Assembly: GCF_000230895.2 (NCBI RefSeq)
Contig: NC_016604.1
Location: 310,001 to 374,000 of the forward strand
Reading direction: 5' to 3'
DNA: 64,000 nt
Source of the DNA: Mycolicibacterium rhodesiae NBB3
Lineage (GTDB): Bacteria > Actinomycetota > Actinomycetes > Mycobacteriales > Mycobacteriaceae
Positions 56,091 through 64,000 of this stretch are shown here, one piece after another. The first letter of the stretch is position 1, and every line of letters begins with the position of its first letter. The translations under genes and the position numbers were made by a program. Below the pieces are notes generated by a model. That model had not been told where the DNA came from. It saw only the letters and a program-made list of their open reading frames with translations, and searched no databases.

Positions 56091-59000
56091 TATTGACCTC
56101 CTGCACGCGTCTGGGCCGGGCACATCGTGCGCACGGGGCAGTGAGCGCAGCCATCGTTGATCCGGGCGAGGAACTGGGGCCCCTGGGTGGCGGCCGCCGC
56201 GCTGTGCACCTTCTGCTTCCAGGCTGCACGCGATTCGGGCGTCAGCGCGTCCTGTTCGCGTTCGGTGGCACGGCCGCCGCTGCTCTTGCCGAGGTACACC
56301 AGCCGTCCCCCGCCCGGCTCCTGCCCCTGCGACATCAGTCCTTCCGCGATGGCCAACTGATACATCGCGAGCTGCGCATGTCGCTGGGCGTCGTCCTTGG
56401 TGACCGGGCTCTTGCCGGTCTTGACGTCGACAACGACCAGCCGCCCCGCACTGTCTCGCTCCAACCGGTCCAGACGGCCGCGGACCCGTACCCCCGGCCC
56501 CGCGTCGTCGGAACACACTTCGCCATTGACCTCGAGCTCGGTACCCACCTCGGTGAATTGATCACGGGTCTGTGTGCGCCATTCCGCGAAAGCCGACACC
56601 ATCAACCGGTGGCGGTCCAACTCGTTGACCGAATGCCACTGGGCGTCGAACGGCAGCTTCTCCCAGACCTTTTCGAGTTCGGCGAGCATTTGGTTCTCCG
56701 AGTTGCCGCTGTCGGCGACCAAGACGTGCAGCAGCGAGCCGATTACCGACCGCACGTCGCGCGCGGTGCTGCCACCATGGCGTTCGAGCAACCAGCGCAG
56801 CGGGCAGTCCGTCAGCATCTGCAGCGTCGACGGCGACAACGTCACGGTGTGGTCGTCTCCGCTCCACAGGGGCTCCTCGGTGGACAGCGGCGTCGTGGCG
56901 TACCACTGCCCGGGATCGGCACCTGGTACACCTCCCTGCGCCAGCCGCGCCAGTTGCGTTGCCGCGCAGGCGCGCACGTTGTCATCGACATCGCCATCCG
57001 GAGCACAGACCACCGCGCGCAGGCGTCCGACCAGGGCTGTCGGCGCGAGCACCCGCGGCGCGTGCACGGGCGCCGCGGGCTCGGGGTCGGTATCGGTGGC
57101 CAGCGAGGTCAACTCGTGGCAGAACGGCGACGGCAACATCGACTCGTCTCCGCAATCGCTGTCGACCGCGGTCACCAAGAGTCGACTGCGGGCGCGACCC
57201 ATCGCCGCGATGAGCAGCCTGCGCTCCTCGGCGAGCAGCGGTGCCCGCGTCGACACTCCCCTGTCACCCGGAACCACCACCCCGTCCAGCACGTCGACCA
57301 GCTGCTGGGTCCCCAGCACGCCGCCACGGGGGATCACGTTGGGCCACAGCCCTTCCTGCAGTCCCGCGATGACGACGAACTCCCATTCGCCGCTGAGCGC
57401 CGCGTGTGCGCTGAGCACCGCCACGGTGTCGGAGGCAGCGCATTCCTCGCGCGCGACAGACGGCAAGCCCAGCGCGGTGACGTGGTCGAGCAGACCGCGC
57501 AGCGACGCCCCTGCGGTGCGGTTCACGTACTGTTCGGCCACGTCGAAGAATGCGGTGACGGCGTCGAGGTCGCGGTCGGCCTGCGCGCCCGCAGCACCCC
57601 CGCGTTCACTGGCCGCCAGCCAGCGTCGCTGCAGGCCCGACCGGTGCCACGCTTGCCAGAGCGTGTAACGCGGATCCCCGCCCCCGCAGGCCGAACGCTG
57701 CGCGGCCATCAGGACGGCGCGGACCCTTTTCAGCGGGCGGGCGAGTTCGGCAGACAGCGCGTGCGTACCCGTGGCCGGCTTGCGCTGCAGCGCGTCGACC
57801 AGCAAGTCGCCGAGCTCGCGCGGTGGCTGACTACCGTCCTGACGGCGCAGCGCGCGCCGCAGCTGCCGCAGTGACACCGGGTCCACCCGGCCGATCGGCC
57901 CGGTCAACAGCGACAGTGCCTGCGTGCCGTCGAGTTCCGTTGCGGTGGCCTCGAGAACGGTGAGTAGGGCGTGCACCGCCGGGTGGTCGGCGGGCGGTGC
58001 GCTGGGCATGGGCAGCTCGACGGGCACGCCTGCGGCGGTCAGAGTGCGCGCGAGCGCGGACCCCGTCCGGGGCACCGACCGCACGATCACGGCCATCTGC
58101 GACCAGGGCACACCGTCGACAAGATGCGCGCGGCGCAGAGCGTCGGCGATCAGGGCGGATTCGGCGTGCGGCGATGCCGCGATGCGGACGCTCAGCGAGC
58201 CTTGCGCTCCTTCGACACCGTCCACTCGACGGCCATCGTCGGCGCCGGGGAGCCGTTGGGCGACACCGCTGATGGCTCGCGCGACGGCGGGCGAGCAGCG
58301 ACGCGACTCGGTCAAGGTGAGTGCGGGCTCCTCGCCCCGCAACAGCGCGGGATCAGCTCCGCGGTAACCGAACACCGACTGGTTGGGGTCGCCGGCCAGG
58401 ACGGTGAGCTCCGCCCCGGCAGACAACACCCGGACCAGTCGCGCTGCCTGTGGATCCAGATGCTGGGCATCGTCGACCAGGAGCAGTTTGATACGTGCGC
58501 GTTCGGCGGCCAGCAGATCGTCGTCGGTGCCCAGCGCCTCCAACGCCGCGCCGACCAGTTCGGCGGCGCCGAGTGCGGGCACGGTGGCCTGTGGTGCGGC
58601 CATTCCGACCGCGGAGCGCAGCAGCATGATCTGCTCGTAGGCTTGCGCGAACTGTCCGGCCGCCAACCATTCGGGCCGGCCCGCGCGCCGTCCGATACGT
58701 TGCAGCTCAACAGGATCCACACCGCGTTCGGTGCAGCGGGCCAACAGGTCGCGAAGTTCGGTGGCGAACCCCACCGTGCTCAGAGCGGGCCGCAGCTGCG
58801 CGGGCCACGCCACCGCCGATCGGTCGCCGTCCTCGAGGTCGCCGGCGAGCAGTTCGCGGATGATGCCGTCCTGCTCGGCGCTGGTGATCAACCGTGGCGG
58901 CGGGTCGCCCTTGCGCTGTGCGGCCAACCGCAGCACCGCGAACGCGTACGAGTGCACGGTGCGGACCAACGGTTCGCGGACGACCGCGCGGGTGCCCGCC

Positions 59001-59227
59001 GACAGCAGCGCCGACGTGATCGCGGCGCGGGCCTGCGTGCCGAGCCGCGCCGAACCCGTGAGCAGCAGAACTGATTCCGGATCGGTGCCTGAGGCGATAT
59101 GTGCGGCCGCGGTGTCGATCAGCAGCGTGCTCTTGCCCGTACCCGCTCCCCCGACCACTCGCACCACGCCGCGCATTCCTGGGTCGGTGAGCGCGGCGGG
59201 CGTCAGATCGGTGTGCGGTGCGGACAT
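56090..59227 (-). CDS. adnA: AdnA helicase-nuclease subunit
   Basis: A 1045-residue partner of AdnB. N-terminal UvrD-like domain with Walker A GGAGTGKSTL (~27-36) and DDAQHLDPQAARL; C-terminal nuclease with VVDVKTGKSPVTKDDAQ (~930) and an iron-sulfur cluster site formed by Cys in TDCPLRWLLERH (~807) and CAHCPVRTMC (~1030). Same length as M. tuberculosis Rv3202c as I remember it. The ATG at 59227 is used; it is divergent from lipV. Confidence 0.95.
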   Translation of the reverse strand: MSAPHTDLTPAALTDPGMRGVVRVVGGAGTGKSTLLIDTAAAHIASGTDPESVLLLTGSARLGTQARAAITSALLSAGTRAVVREPLVRTVHSYAFAVLRLAAQRKGDPPPRLITSAEQDGIIRELLAGDLEDGDRSAVAWPAQLRPALSTVGFATELRDLLARCTERGVDPVELQRIGRRAGRPEWLAAGQFAQAYEQIMLLRSAVGMAAPQATVPALGAAELVGAALEALGTDDDLLAAERARIKLLLVDDAQHLDPQAARLVRVLSAGAELTVLAGDPNQSVFGYRGADPALLRGEEPALTLTESRRCSPAVARAISGVAQRLPGADDGRRVDGVEGAQGSLSVRIAASPHAESALIADALRRAHLVDGVPWSQMAVIVRSVPRTGSALARTLTAAGVPVELPMPSAPPADHPAVHALLTVLEATATELDGTQALSLLTGPIGRVDPVSLRQLRRALRRQDGSQPPRELGDLLVDALQRKPATGTHALSAELARPLKRVRAVLMAAQRSACGGGDPRYTLWQAWHRSGLQRRWLAASERGGAAGAQADRDLDAVTAFFDVAEQYVNRTAGASLRGLLDHVTALGLPSVAREECAASDTVAVLSAHAALSGEWEFVVIAGLQEGLWPNVIPRGGVLGTQQLVDVLDGVVVPGDRGVSTRAPLLAEERRLLIAAMGRARSRLLVTAVDSDCGDESMLPSPFCHELTSLATDTDPEPAAPVHAPRVLAPTALVGRLRAVVCAPDGDVDDNVRACAATQLARLAQGGVPGADPGQWYATTPLSTEEPLWSGDDHTVTLSPSTLQMLTDCPLRWLLERHGGSTARDVRSVIGSLLHVLVADSGNSENQMLAELEKVWEKLPFDAQWHSVNELDRHRLMVSAFAEWRTQTRDQFTEVGTELEVNGEVCSDDAGPGVRVRGRLDRLERDSAGRLVVVDVKTGKSPVTKDDAQRHAQLAMYQLAIAEGLMSQGQEPGGGRLVYLGKSSGGRATEREQDALTPESRAAWKQKVHSAAAATQGPQFLARINDGCAHCPVRTMCPAQTRAGGQ

Positions 59228-59282
59228 GCGGGAATGACACCACGGGGGTCCGACAAGTCGCCGCCGCCACTAGCATCGACCC

Positions 59283-60044
59283 GTGACCGATCTGCACGTC
59301 CACCGCTATGGCCCGTCCGGTCCGACACAGGTGCTGGCCATCCACGGATTGACCGGACACGGGAAGCGGTGGCAGACGCTGGCGACACAGCATCTGTCCG
59401 ACGTCAGGATGAGCGCGCCCGACCTGCTGGGCCATGGCTCGTCGTCGTGGGCCGCGCCGTGGACGATCGACGCCAACGCGACGGCACTCGCCGAGCTGCT
59501 GGACTCTCCGGCCGTGGTCGTCGGGCATTCATTCGGCGGCGCAGTGGCTTTGCAGCTCGCCGCGTCCCGTCCGGAGCTGGTGTCCGCACTGATCCTGCTG
59601 GACCCGGCCGTCGGCTTGGACGGCGCCTGGATGCGCGACATCGCCAACGACATGCTGGCGTCGCCCGACTACACCGATCGCGCCGAGGCGCGCTCGGAAA
59701 AGGCGAACGGCTCGTGGGCCGATGTCGACGCCGACGAACTGGACCGCGAACTCGACGAGCACCTCATCGACGCACCGCAGGGCCGAGTCGGTTGGCGGAT
59801 CAGCATCCCGGCGATGATGTCGTACTGGAGCGAGTTGGCGCGGCCGATCACGTTGCCGCCCAACACGATCCCCGCCACCCTGATCCGCGCGACCAGGACC
59901 AGCCCGCCGTATGTCACCGACGAGCTCTTGGCCGGGTTGGAGACCGATCGTGACTTCGAACTGCTGGACTTCGACTGTGATCACATGGTCGCCCAGGCAC
60001 TACCGGCCGAGACGGCGGCGGTGATCCGCAAGGCGCTGGGCTAG
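59283..60044 (+). CDS. lipV: LipV-like alpha/beta hydrolase
   Basis: A 253-residue alpha/beta hydrolase. HGLTGHGKRWQTLA (oxyanion region, 20-33), nucleophile elbow VVGHSFGGAVAL, and the C-terminal DFDCDHMVAQA with the catalytic His. Position between adnA and the alkyltransferase-like gene matches Rv3203 (lipV). GTG start at 59283. The stop is directly followed by the next ATG. Substrate unknown; LipV of M. tuberculosis has been described as a lipase/esterase. Confidence 0.87.
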   Translation: MTDLHVHRYGPSGPTQVLAIHGLTGHGKRWQTLATQHLSDVRMSAPDLLGHGSSSWAAPWTIDANATALAELLDSPAVVVGHSFGGAVALQLAASRPELVSALILLDPAVGLDGAWMRDIANDMLASPDYTDRAEARSEKANGSWADVDADELDRELDEHLIDAPQGRVGWRISIPAMMSYWSELARPITLPPNTIPATLIRATRTSPPYVTDELLAGLETDRDFELLDFDCDHMVAQALPAETAAVIRKALG

Positions 60045-60341
60045 ATGGCGGCCATCACCGACGAGCAGGTCGAAACCGTGCGCGCGCTGGTGGCCGCGAT
60101 ACCGCCCGGACGTGTCTCGACGTATGGCGACATCGCGGAGGAAGCCGGATTGTCCAGCCCGCGCATCGTCGGCTGGATCATGCGCACCGATTCGTCGGAT
60201 CTGCCGTGGCACCGGGTGATTCGCGCCTCGGGCCGTCCGGCCCCGCACCTGACTACCACGCAGCTGGCGCTGCTGCGGGCCGAAGGCGTGTTGGCCGAGG
60301 ACGGGCGCATCCCGCTGTGCGAGGTTCGCCACCACTTCTGA
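60045..60341 (+). CDS. Alkyltransferase-like (ATL) DNA repair protein
   Basis: A 98-residue protein of the MGMT DNA-binding domain family (Rv3204 position). The helix-turn-helix segment RVSTYGDIAEEAGLSSPRIVGWIMR is present. The active-site Cys of alkyltransferases (PCHRV) is Trp here (PWHRV), the mark of ATL proteins, which bind alkylated guanine and flag it for nucleotide excision repair. The ATG starts 1 bp after the lipV stop. Confidence 0.9.
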   Translation: MAAITDEQVETVRALVAAIPPGRVSTYGDIAEEAGLSSPRIVGWIMRTDSSDLPWHRVIRASGRPAPHLTTTQLALLRAEGVLAEDGRIPLCEVRHHF

Positions 60342-60344
60342 GCG

Positions 60345-60402
60345 CGAACGTGGGTTACCCGCACGCTTTTCGAGCCGAAAGCGTGCGGGTAACCCACGTT
60401 CG
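60345..60402. terminator. 25-bp perfect inverted repeat between convergent genes
   Basis: Left arm 60345-60369 (starts CGAACGTGGGTTACCCGCAC) and right arm 60378-60402 are perfect reverse complements over 25 bp, with an 8-nt loop. It lies 3 bp after the ATL stop and 15 bp before the stop of the TIGR02569 gene, so it can end both transcripts. The stem is far longer than a usual terminator and lacks a T-tract, which suggests a dispersed intergenic palindrome used as terminator. Confidence 0.75.
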
Positions 60403-60416
60403 GCGCAGAGCAAGAG

Positions 60417-61271
60417 TTACAGGATCAGGCGCACCAGCGCGGCCGTCCGCGCCAGCCCAGGAAAGGCCGCTTCCGTCGACCGGGGATGCAGCGCGTGGAC
60501 GGCAAGACGGAACATCAACGCGCGCAACAACATCTGCGGCCACTCAGGCAACGGGCTCCACCGCTCGATGAGCCCGTCGTCGGCGTCGCCCCACGACAAC
60601 GCATCCACGACCACCACGCCGGCCGCCCACGAGGCAGGCCGCCAGTACGGCGTGATGTCGGTGATCCCCGGCGCGGCCGTCCCGGCGAAAAGCACTGTGC
60701 CGTAAAGGTCTCCGTGCACCAGCTGACTCGGGCTCTTCGTCGGCCTGCGCAATGCGGCCAACTGTCCGATCAACTCGACCGACCGCTGCCCGTCCGGTGA
60801 GCCGGGCGACACCCGCGCCCCCGGCGGCAGCGAGTGCAGGGGACGTTCCTCCCACGCGGCGCGATCGGCAGCGATGAACACGTCGACGTCGGCCCACGGC
60901 GCCACCGGCGGCTGGGTCAGAAACCGGGGGCGTTCGAGCTTGGCGGTCGCCTCGTGTAGCCGCACCGCGGCCGAGACCACCTCGTCATGACGCGGTTCCG
61001 GCGTACCGGCGACGAAGGTGTCGGCCCGCCAACCCGCCACGACGTAGCGACCGTCGGTGGACCGCACCGGTCTGGCCAGGCGGACACCATCGACGAACAG
61101 CGTCTCGCGCACCTTCGCCGACCACGCCGCACGCGCATGGTCGGCGACCATCGACAGCACGACCTCGCCGCAGCGCCAGCCGCCCTCCCAGCTCGAACCG
61201 AGCGGCGCCGGCTGTACACCCGTCAATCCGAACCCCGCCAACACATGATCAGGCGGCCGCTCGACACTCAT
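60417..61271 (-). CDS. TIGR02569-family protein, phosphotransferase-like (Rv3205c homologue)
   Basis: A 284-residue actinobacterial protein (TIGR02569) with a distant aminoglycoside phosphotransferase/kinase look: LVHGDLYGTVLFAG resembles the HGDxxxxN catalytic loop, and ITDITPYWRPASW follows where an IDW-type motif would be. The Asn normally found in HGDxxxxN is Leu. Function unknown. Starts 37 bp from the end of moeZ. Confidence 0.8.
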   Translation of the reverse strand: MSVERPPDHVLAGFGLTGVQPAPLGSSWEGGWRCGEVVLSMVADHARAAWSAKVRETLFVDGVRLARPVRSTDGRYVVAGWRADTFVAGTPEPRHDEVVSAAVRLHEATAKLERPRFLTQPPVAPWADVDVFIAADRAAWEERPLHSLPPGARVSPGSPDGQRSVELIGQLAALRRPTKSPSQLVHGDLYGTVLFAGTAAPGITDITPYWRPASWAAGVVVVDALSWGDADDGLIERWSPLPEWPQMLLRALMFRLAVHALHPRSTEAAFPGLARTAALVRLIL

Positions 61272-61307
61272 TACGTCAGCGTAAGCGCAGGTCCCGCAAA
61301 CGAGCGG

Positions 61308-62486
61308 TTAGTACATCACCATGTCGGGTTCGAGTTGCTTTCCCCAGGCGACGATTCCGCCCTGCACATGCTTGGCGTCGGCGAAACCGGCCTTCTTCAC
61401 AATCGCCAGCACCTCAGCCGAGCGCACCCCGGTCTTGCAGTAGAACACCGGCGTCCGATCGACCTGCAGCTTGGCCAGCGCTTCGCCCGACTCGAATGCG
61501 CCCTTGGGTATGAGCTCGGCGCCCTCGATGCGGTTGATGTCCCATTCGACCGGTTCGCGCACGTCGATCAGGGCCAACGGCTTGCCGTCGTCCATCAGCT
61601 CGCGCAGCTCACGCGGGGTGATGGTGGAGTCCGCCGCGGCCTCGGCGGCGGCATCGGACACCACGCCGCAGAACTCCTCGTAATCGATGAGCTCGATGAT
61701 CTTCGGGGTCGACGGATCCTTACGGATCTTGATCGTCCGGTACGTCATGTCGAGCGCGTCGTAGACCATCAGGCGACCCAGCAGCGGCTCACCGATACCG
61801 GTGATCAGTTTGATGGCCTCGGTGCCCATCACGGACGCGATGGACGCGCACAGGATGCCCAGCACGCCGCCCTCCGCGCAGGACGGGACCATGCCCGGTG
61901 GCGGCGGCTCGGGGTACAGGTCGCGGTAGTTCAAGCCCAGCCCGTCGGGCGCGTCCTCCCAGAACACCGAAACCTGGCCCTCGAACCGGTAGATCGAACC
62001 CCACACGTAGGGCTTGTGCGCGAGCACCGCCGCATCGTTGACCAGGTACCGGGTCGCGAAGTTGTCGGTGCCGTCCAGGATCAGGTCGTATTGCGCGAAG
62101 AGGTCGACGGCGTTGTCGGGCTCCAGCCGCACCTCGTGCAGCCGGACATTCACCAGCGGGTTGACCTCCAGAACGGAGTCTCGCGCGCTCTCGGCCTTCG
62201 ACCGGCCGATGTCGGACTGGCCGTGGATGATCTGACGCTGCAGATTGGATTCGTCGACCACGTCGAACTCGACGATCCCGATGGTCCCCACCCCAGCCGC
62301 GGCCAGGTACAGCAGCGTCGGCGACCCGAGCCCGCCCGCACCGATGACAAGCACCTTGGCGTTCTTGAGTCGTTTCTGGCCGTCCAGACCGAGGTCGGGA
62401 ATGATGAGGTGGCGGCTATAGCGCTGCACCTCTTCGCGCGTGAGCTCGGCCGCCGGTTCTACCAGCGGCGGCAGCGGTGTCGACAC
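61308..62486 (-). CDS. moeZ: MoeZ/MoeB-type adenylyltransferase-sulfurtransferase
   Basis: A 392-residue fusion: N-terminal E1-like MoeB/ThiF domain with ATP-binding IGAGGLGSPTLLYLAA (~46-61) and the adenylation catalytic region, and a C-terminal rhodanese domain with the active Cys in PVFYCKTGVRSAEVL (~348). It activates the C-terminus of MoaD2 and CysO and transfers sulfur for molybdopterin and cysteine synthesis. GTG 62486 (VSTPLPPLVEP) has AAGGAGAA upstream and gives the same length as the M. tuberculosis protein; the longer frame to 62528 is not used. Confidence 0.93.
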   Translation of the reverse strand: MSTPLPPLVEPAAELTREEVQRYSRHLIIPDLGLDGQKRLKNAKVLVIGAGGLGSPTLLYLAAAGVGTIGIVEFDVVDESNLQRQIIHGQSDIGRSKAESARDSVLEVNPLVNVRLHEVRLEPDNAVDLFAQYDLILDGTDNFATRYLVNDAAVLAHKPYVWGSIYRFEGQVSVFWEDAPDGLGLNYRDLYPEPPPPGMVPSCAEGGVLGILCASIASVMGTEAIKLITGIGEPLLGRLMVYDALDMTYRTIKIRKDPSTPKIIELIDYEEFCGVVSDAAAEAAADSTITPRELRELMDDGKPLALIDVREPVEWDINRIEGAELIPKGAFESGEALAKLQVDRTPVFYCKTGVRSAEVLAIVKKAGFADAKHVQGGIVAWGKQLEPDMVMY

Positions 62487-62586
62487 CGAATTCTCCTTGC
62501 TTGGCTGTGCTGCACCAACAATAGGCACATCTCACAACAGTGAACGCACCCTCAGGCTTCCCGGGTGACGCGCAACGGACGGGAAC

Positions 62587-63615
62587 TCAGGCGATCGGGT
62601 AAGGCCAGGGGTTGAATCGGCAGGTCTTGCCGTCGGGGTTGATTGTGCCCGGGTCGAAGCGGGCCGCATCGTTGTTGGTGGTGGAGAACGTCTGCTGCAT
62701 CATGATCGGCGCCAGCTCGCCGTTGTTGGCGCACGCCTCATGCCGCTGATAGCCGATCGCGTGGCCGACCTCGTGGTTGATCAGATACTGGCGATATGAG
62801 CCGACGTCGCCCTGGAATGGCACCGCGCCGCGGACCCAACGCGCCTCGTTGAGGAACACACGCGGCTGCCCGACGAAGTCCGGGTTGTAGCAGGACGCCT
62901 CGAGCGGAATGTCGTAACCGCAGCCCTCGCGGACGGTCATCGGTGTGCTGAGCGAGATCCGGAAATCGGGTTCGCTCTGCGCGGTCCCGTCGATTCGGGT
63001 GAAGGCGAACTGCGGATTGTGGGTCCAGCTCTTCGGATTGGCCAGCGTCTCGGTCACCATCCTGGCGAACCCGTCGTCACCGCCGAAGGTCGTGGTGTCG
63101 ATGCCGTCCTCGACTTCGACGGTGTAGGTGAAGACCTTCGCCGTACCCTCACCGACCTGCGAGGACGCCCCCGGCACGATGTGCCACGTCTTGGCGCCGG
63201 CCGGCGTGAACGGACCGCCGTCGGGCAGGATGCCCGTCGGCAGATTCGCGTCGAACTGGGTCAACCCCTTGGGCGGGGCACCGATGATCGCGGTGCTGGC
63301 CACCCCGATCGTGGGTGGGCCCTGCACGGGCCCCTCCAACTCCTCGGTCTTGGGCTCGGTGGTGCCGGCGAAGGTCATGTAGAGAGCCACGGCCGTCCAG
63401 ACGGCCAGTATGGGCAGCGCATAGGCCCGCCACCCGTAGGTGCGGATGAAACGGCCCAGCTTGGACTGTTTGCGGGCGTTGCGGTGCTCACGATTCGACC
63501 TGACCCGGCCGGATTCGTTGGCCAAGGGGTCACGCTGCGCGCGCAGCGGCTCACGGAACTCGTTGCGCAGCGCAGGCACGCCACCCCCGCGCCCCGAGTC
63601 GTAGCCCACCGACAC
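62587..63615 (-). CDS. DUF3152 membrane-anchored protease-like protein (Rv3207c homologue)
   Basis: A ~342-residue protein: basic N-terminus, one membrane helix (AYALPILAVWTAVALYM), and an extracytoplasmic DUF3152 domain. The segment LINHEVGHAIGYQRHEAC contains the zinc-metalloprotease pattern HEVGHxxGYxxH, and the C-terminal half has Cys in CGYD, SCYN and C-rich ends. A metzincin-like role is likely but unproven. The start is uncertain: GTG 63615 (chosen) and GTG 63579 are equally possible. Confidence 0.8.
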   Translation of the reverse strand: MSVGYDSGRGGGVPALRNEFREPLRAQRDPLANESGRVRSNREHRNARKQSKLGRFIRTYGWRAYALPILAVWTAVALYMTFAGTTEPKTEELEGPVQGPPTIGVASTAIIGAPPKGLTQFDANLPTGILPDGGPFTPAGAKTWHIVPGASSQVGEGTAKVFTYTVEVEDGIDTTTFGGDDGFARMVTETLANPKSWTHNPQFAFTRIDGTAQSEPDFRISLSTPMTVREGCGYDIPLEASCYNPDFVGQPRVFLNEARWVRGAVPFQGDVGSYRQYLINHEVGHAIGYQRHEACANNGELAPIMMQQTFSTTNNDAARFDPGTINPDGKTCRFNPWPYPIA

Positions 63616-63726
63616 AGGATGGCACAGCTGAAAGCGCTGATGTCTGTGGCGCGCCACCGACCACGATGTCCGCACGCGCGCCCCGCCGACCACGGCATTG
63701 CGTGCGCGCCATGCCAACGGTAGTAA

Positions 63727-64000
<274 letters not shown>

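Noticed and set aside
56093..57874. 593-residue plus-strand frame
   Set aside because: Antisense to adnA and without recognisable domains.

Overview
The window is a Mycobacterium (non-tuberculous) chromosome segment. About 25 kb at the right end (39.0-64.0 kb) reads gene for gene like the conserved mycobacterial block Rv3193c-Rv3208 of M. tuberculosis: UPF0182 membrane protein, PDZ/Lon protease, DUF2342 protein, cyclodehydratase-like protein, ABC1 kinase, whiB7, uvrD2, mycoredoxin, nudC, ion channel, adnB, adnA, lipV, alkyltransferase-like protein, TIGR02569 protein, moeZ, DUF3152 protein and a TetR regulator. All family assignments rest on reading the proteins and on remembered synteny; no database search was run.

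The left 34 kb is an accessory cell-envelope glycolipid locus of the glycopeptidolipid (GPL) type, with touches of lipooligosaccharide loci. From left to right: the 3' end of a GPL-type glycosyltransferase; a drrABC-like ABC exporter; a minus-strand GDP-fucose module (gmd, fcl, FkbM methyltransferase, GT2), an order that recalls mdhtA-merA-mtfF-gtfD of M. avium serovar 2; a lower-GC module with a hexapeptide acyltransferase, an unusual SDR, a WbqC-like protein, two methyltransferases, a GT2 and a WecE-type aminotransferase, suggesting an N-acylated 4-amino-4,6-dideoxyhexose; a relic of an IS3-type transposase; a polytopic membrane protein (GT-C candidate); three GPL-type glycosyltransferases interleaved with three TylF-type O-methyltransferases; an acyltransferase-3 and an epimerase; and the mmpS4-mmpL4a-mmpL4b export operon read outward from a TB8.4-like secreted protein. 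The NRPS genes (mps1/mps2) that build the GPL peptide are not in this window.

Between the two blocks (34.7-39.0 kb) lie an alpha/beta hydrolase, a divergent NarL-type two-component system with a perfect 18-bp palindrome in its promoter region, a small DUF6197-like protein, two converging decayed genes, and an initiator tRNA-Met.

How the parts may work together: the nucleotide-sugar enzymes make GDP-fucose and an amino sugar, the GT2 and Gtf enzymes assemble a hapten, the TylF/FkbM and class I methyltransferases and two acyltransferases decorate it, and MmpS4/MmpL4 and possibly DrrABC export the lipid. The best regulatory signals are the whiB7 leader (WhiB7-box promoter, 64-codon upstream ORF, intrinsic attenuator) and the palindromic operator pair before the two-component system.
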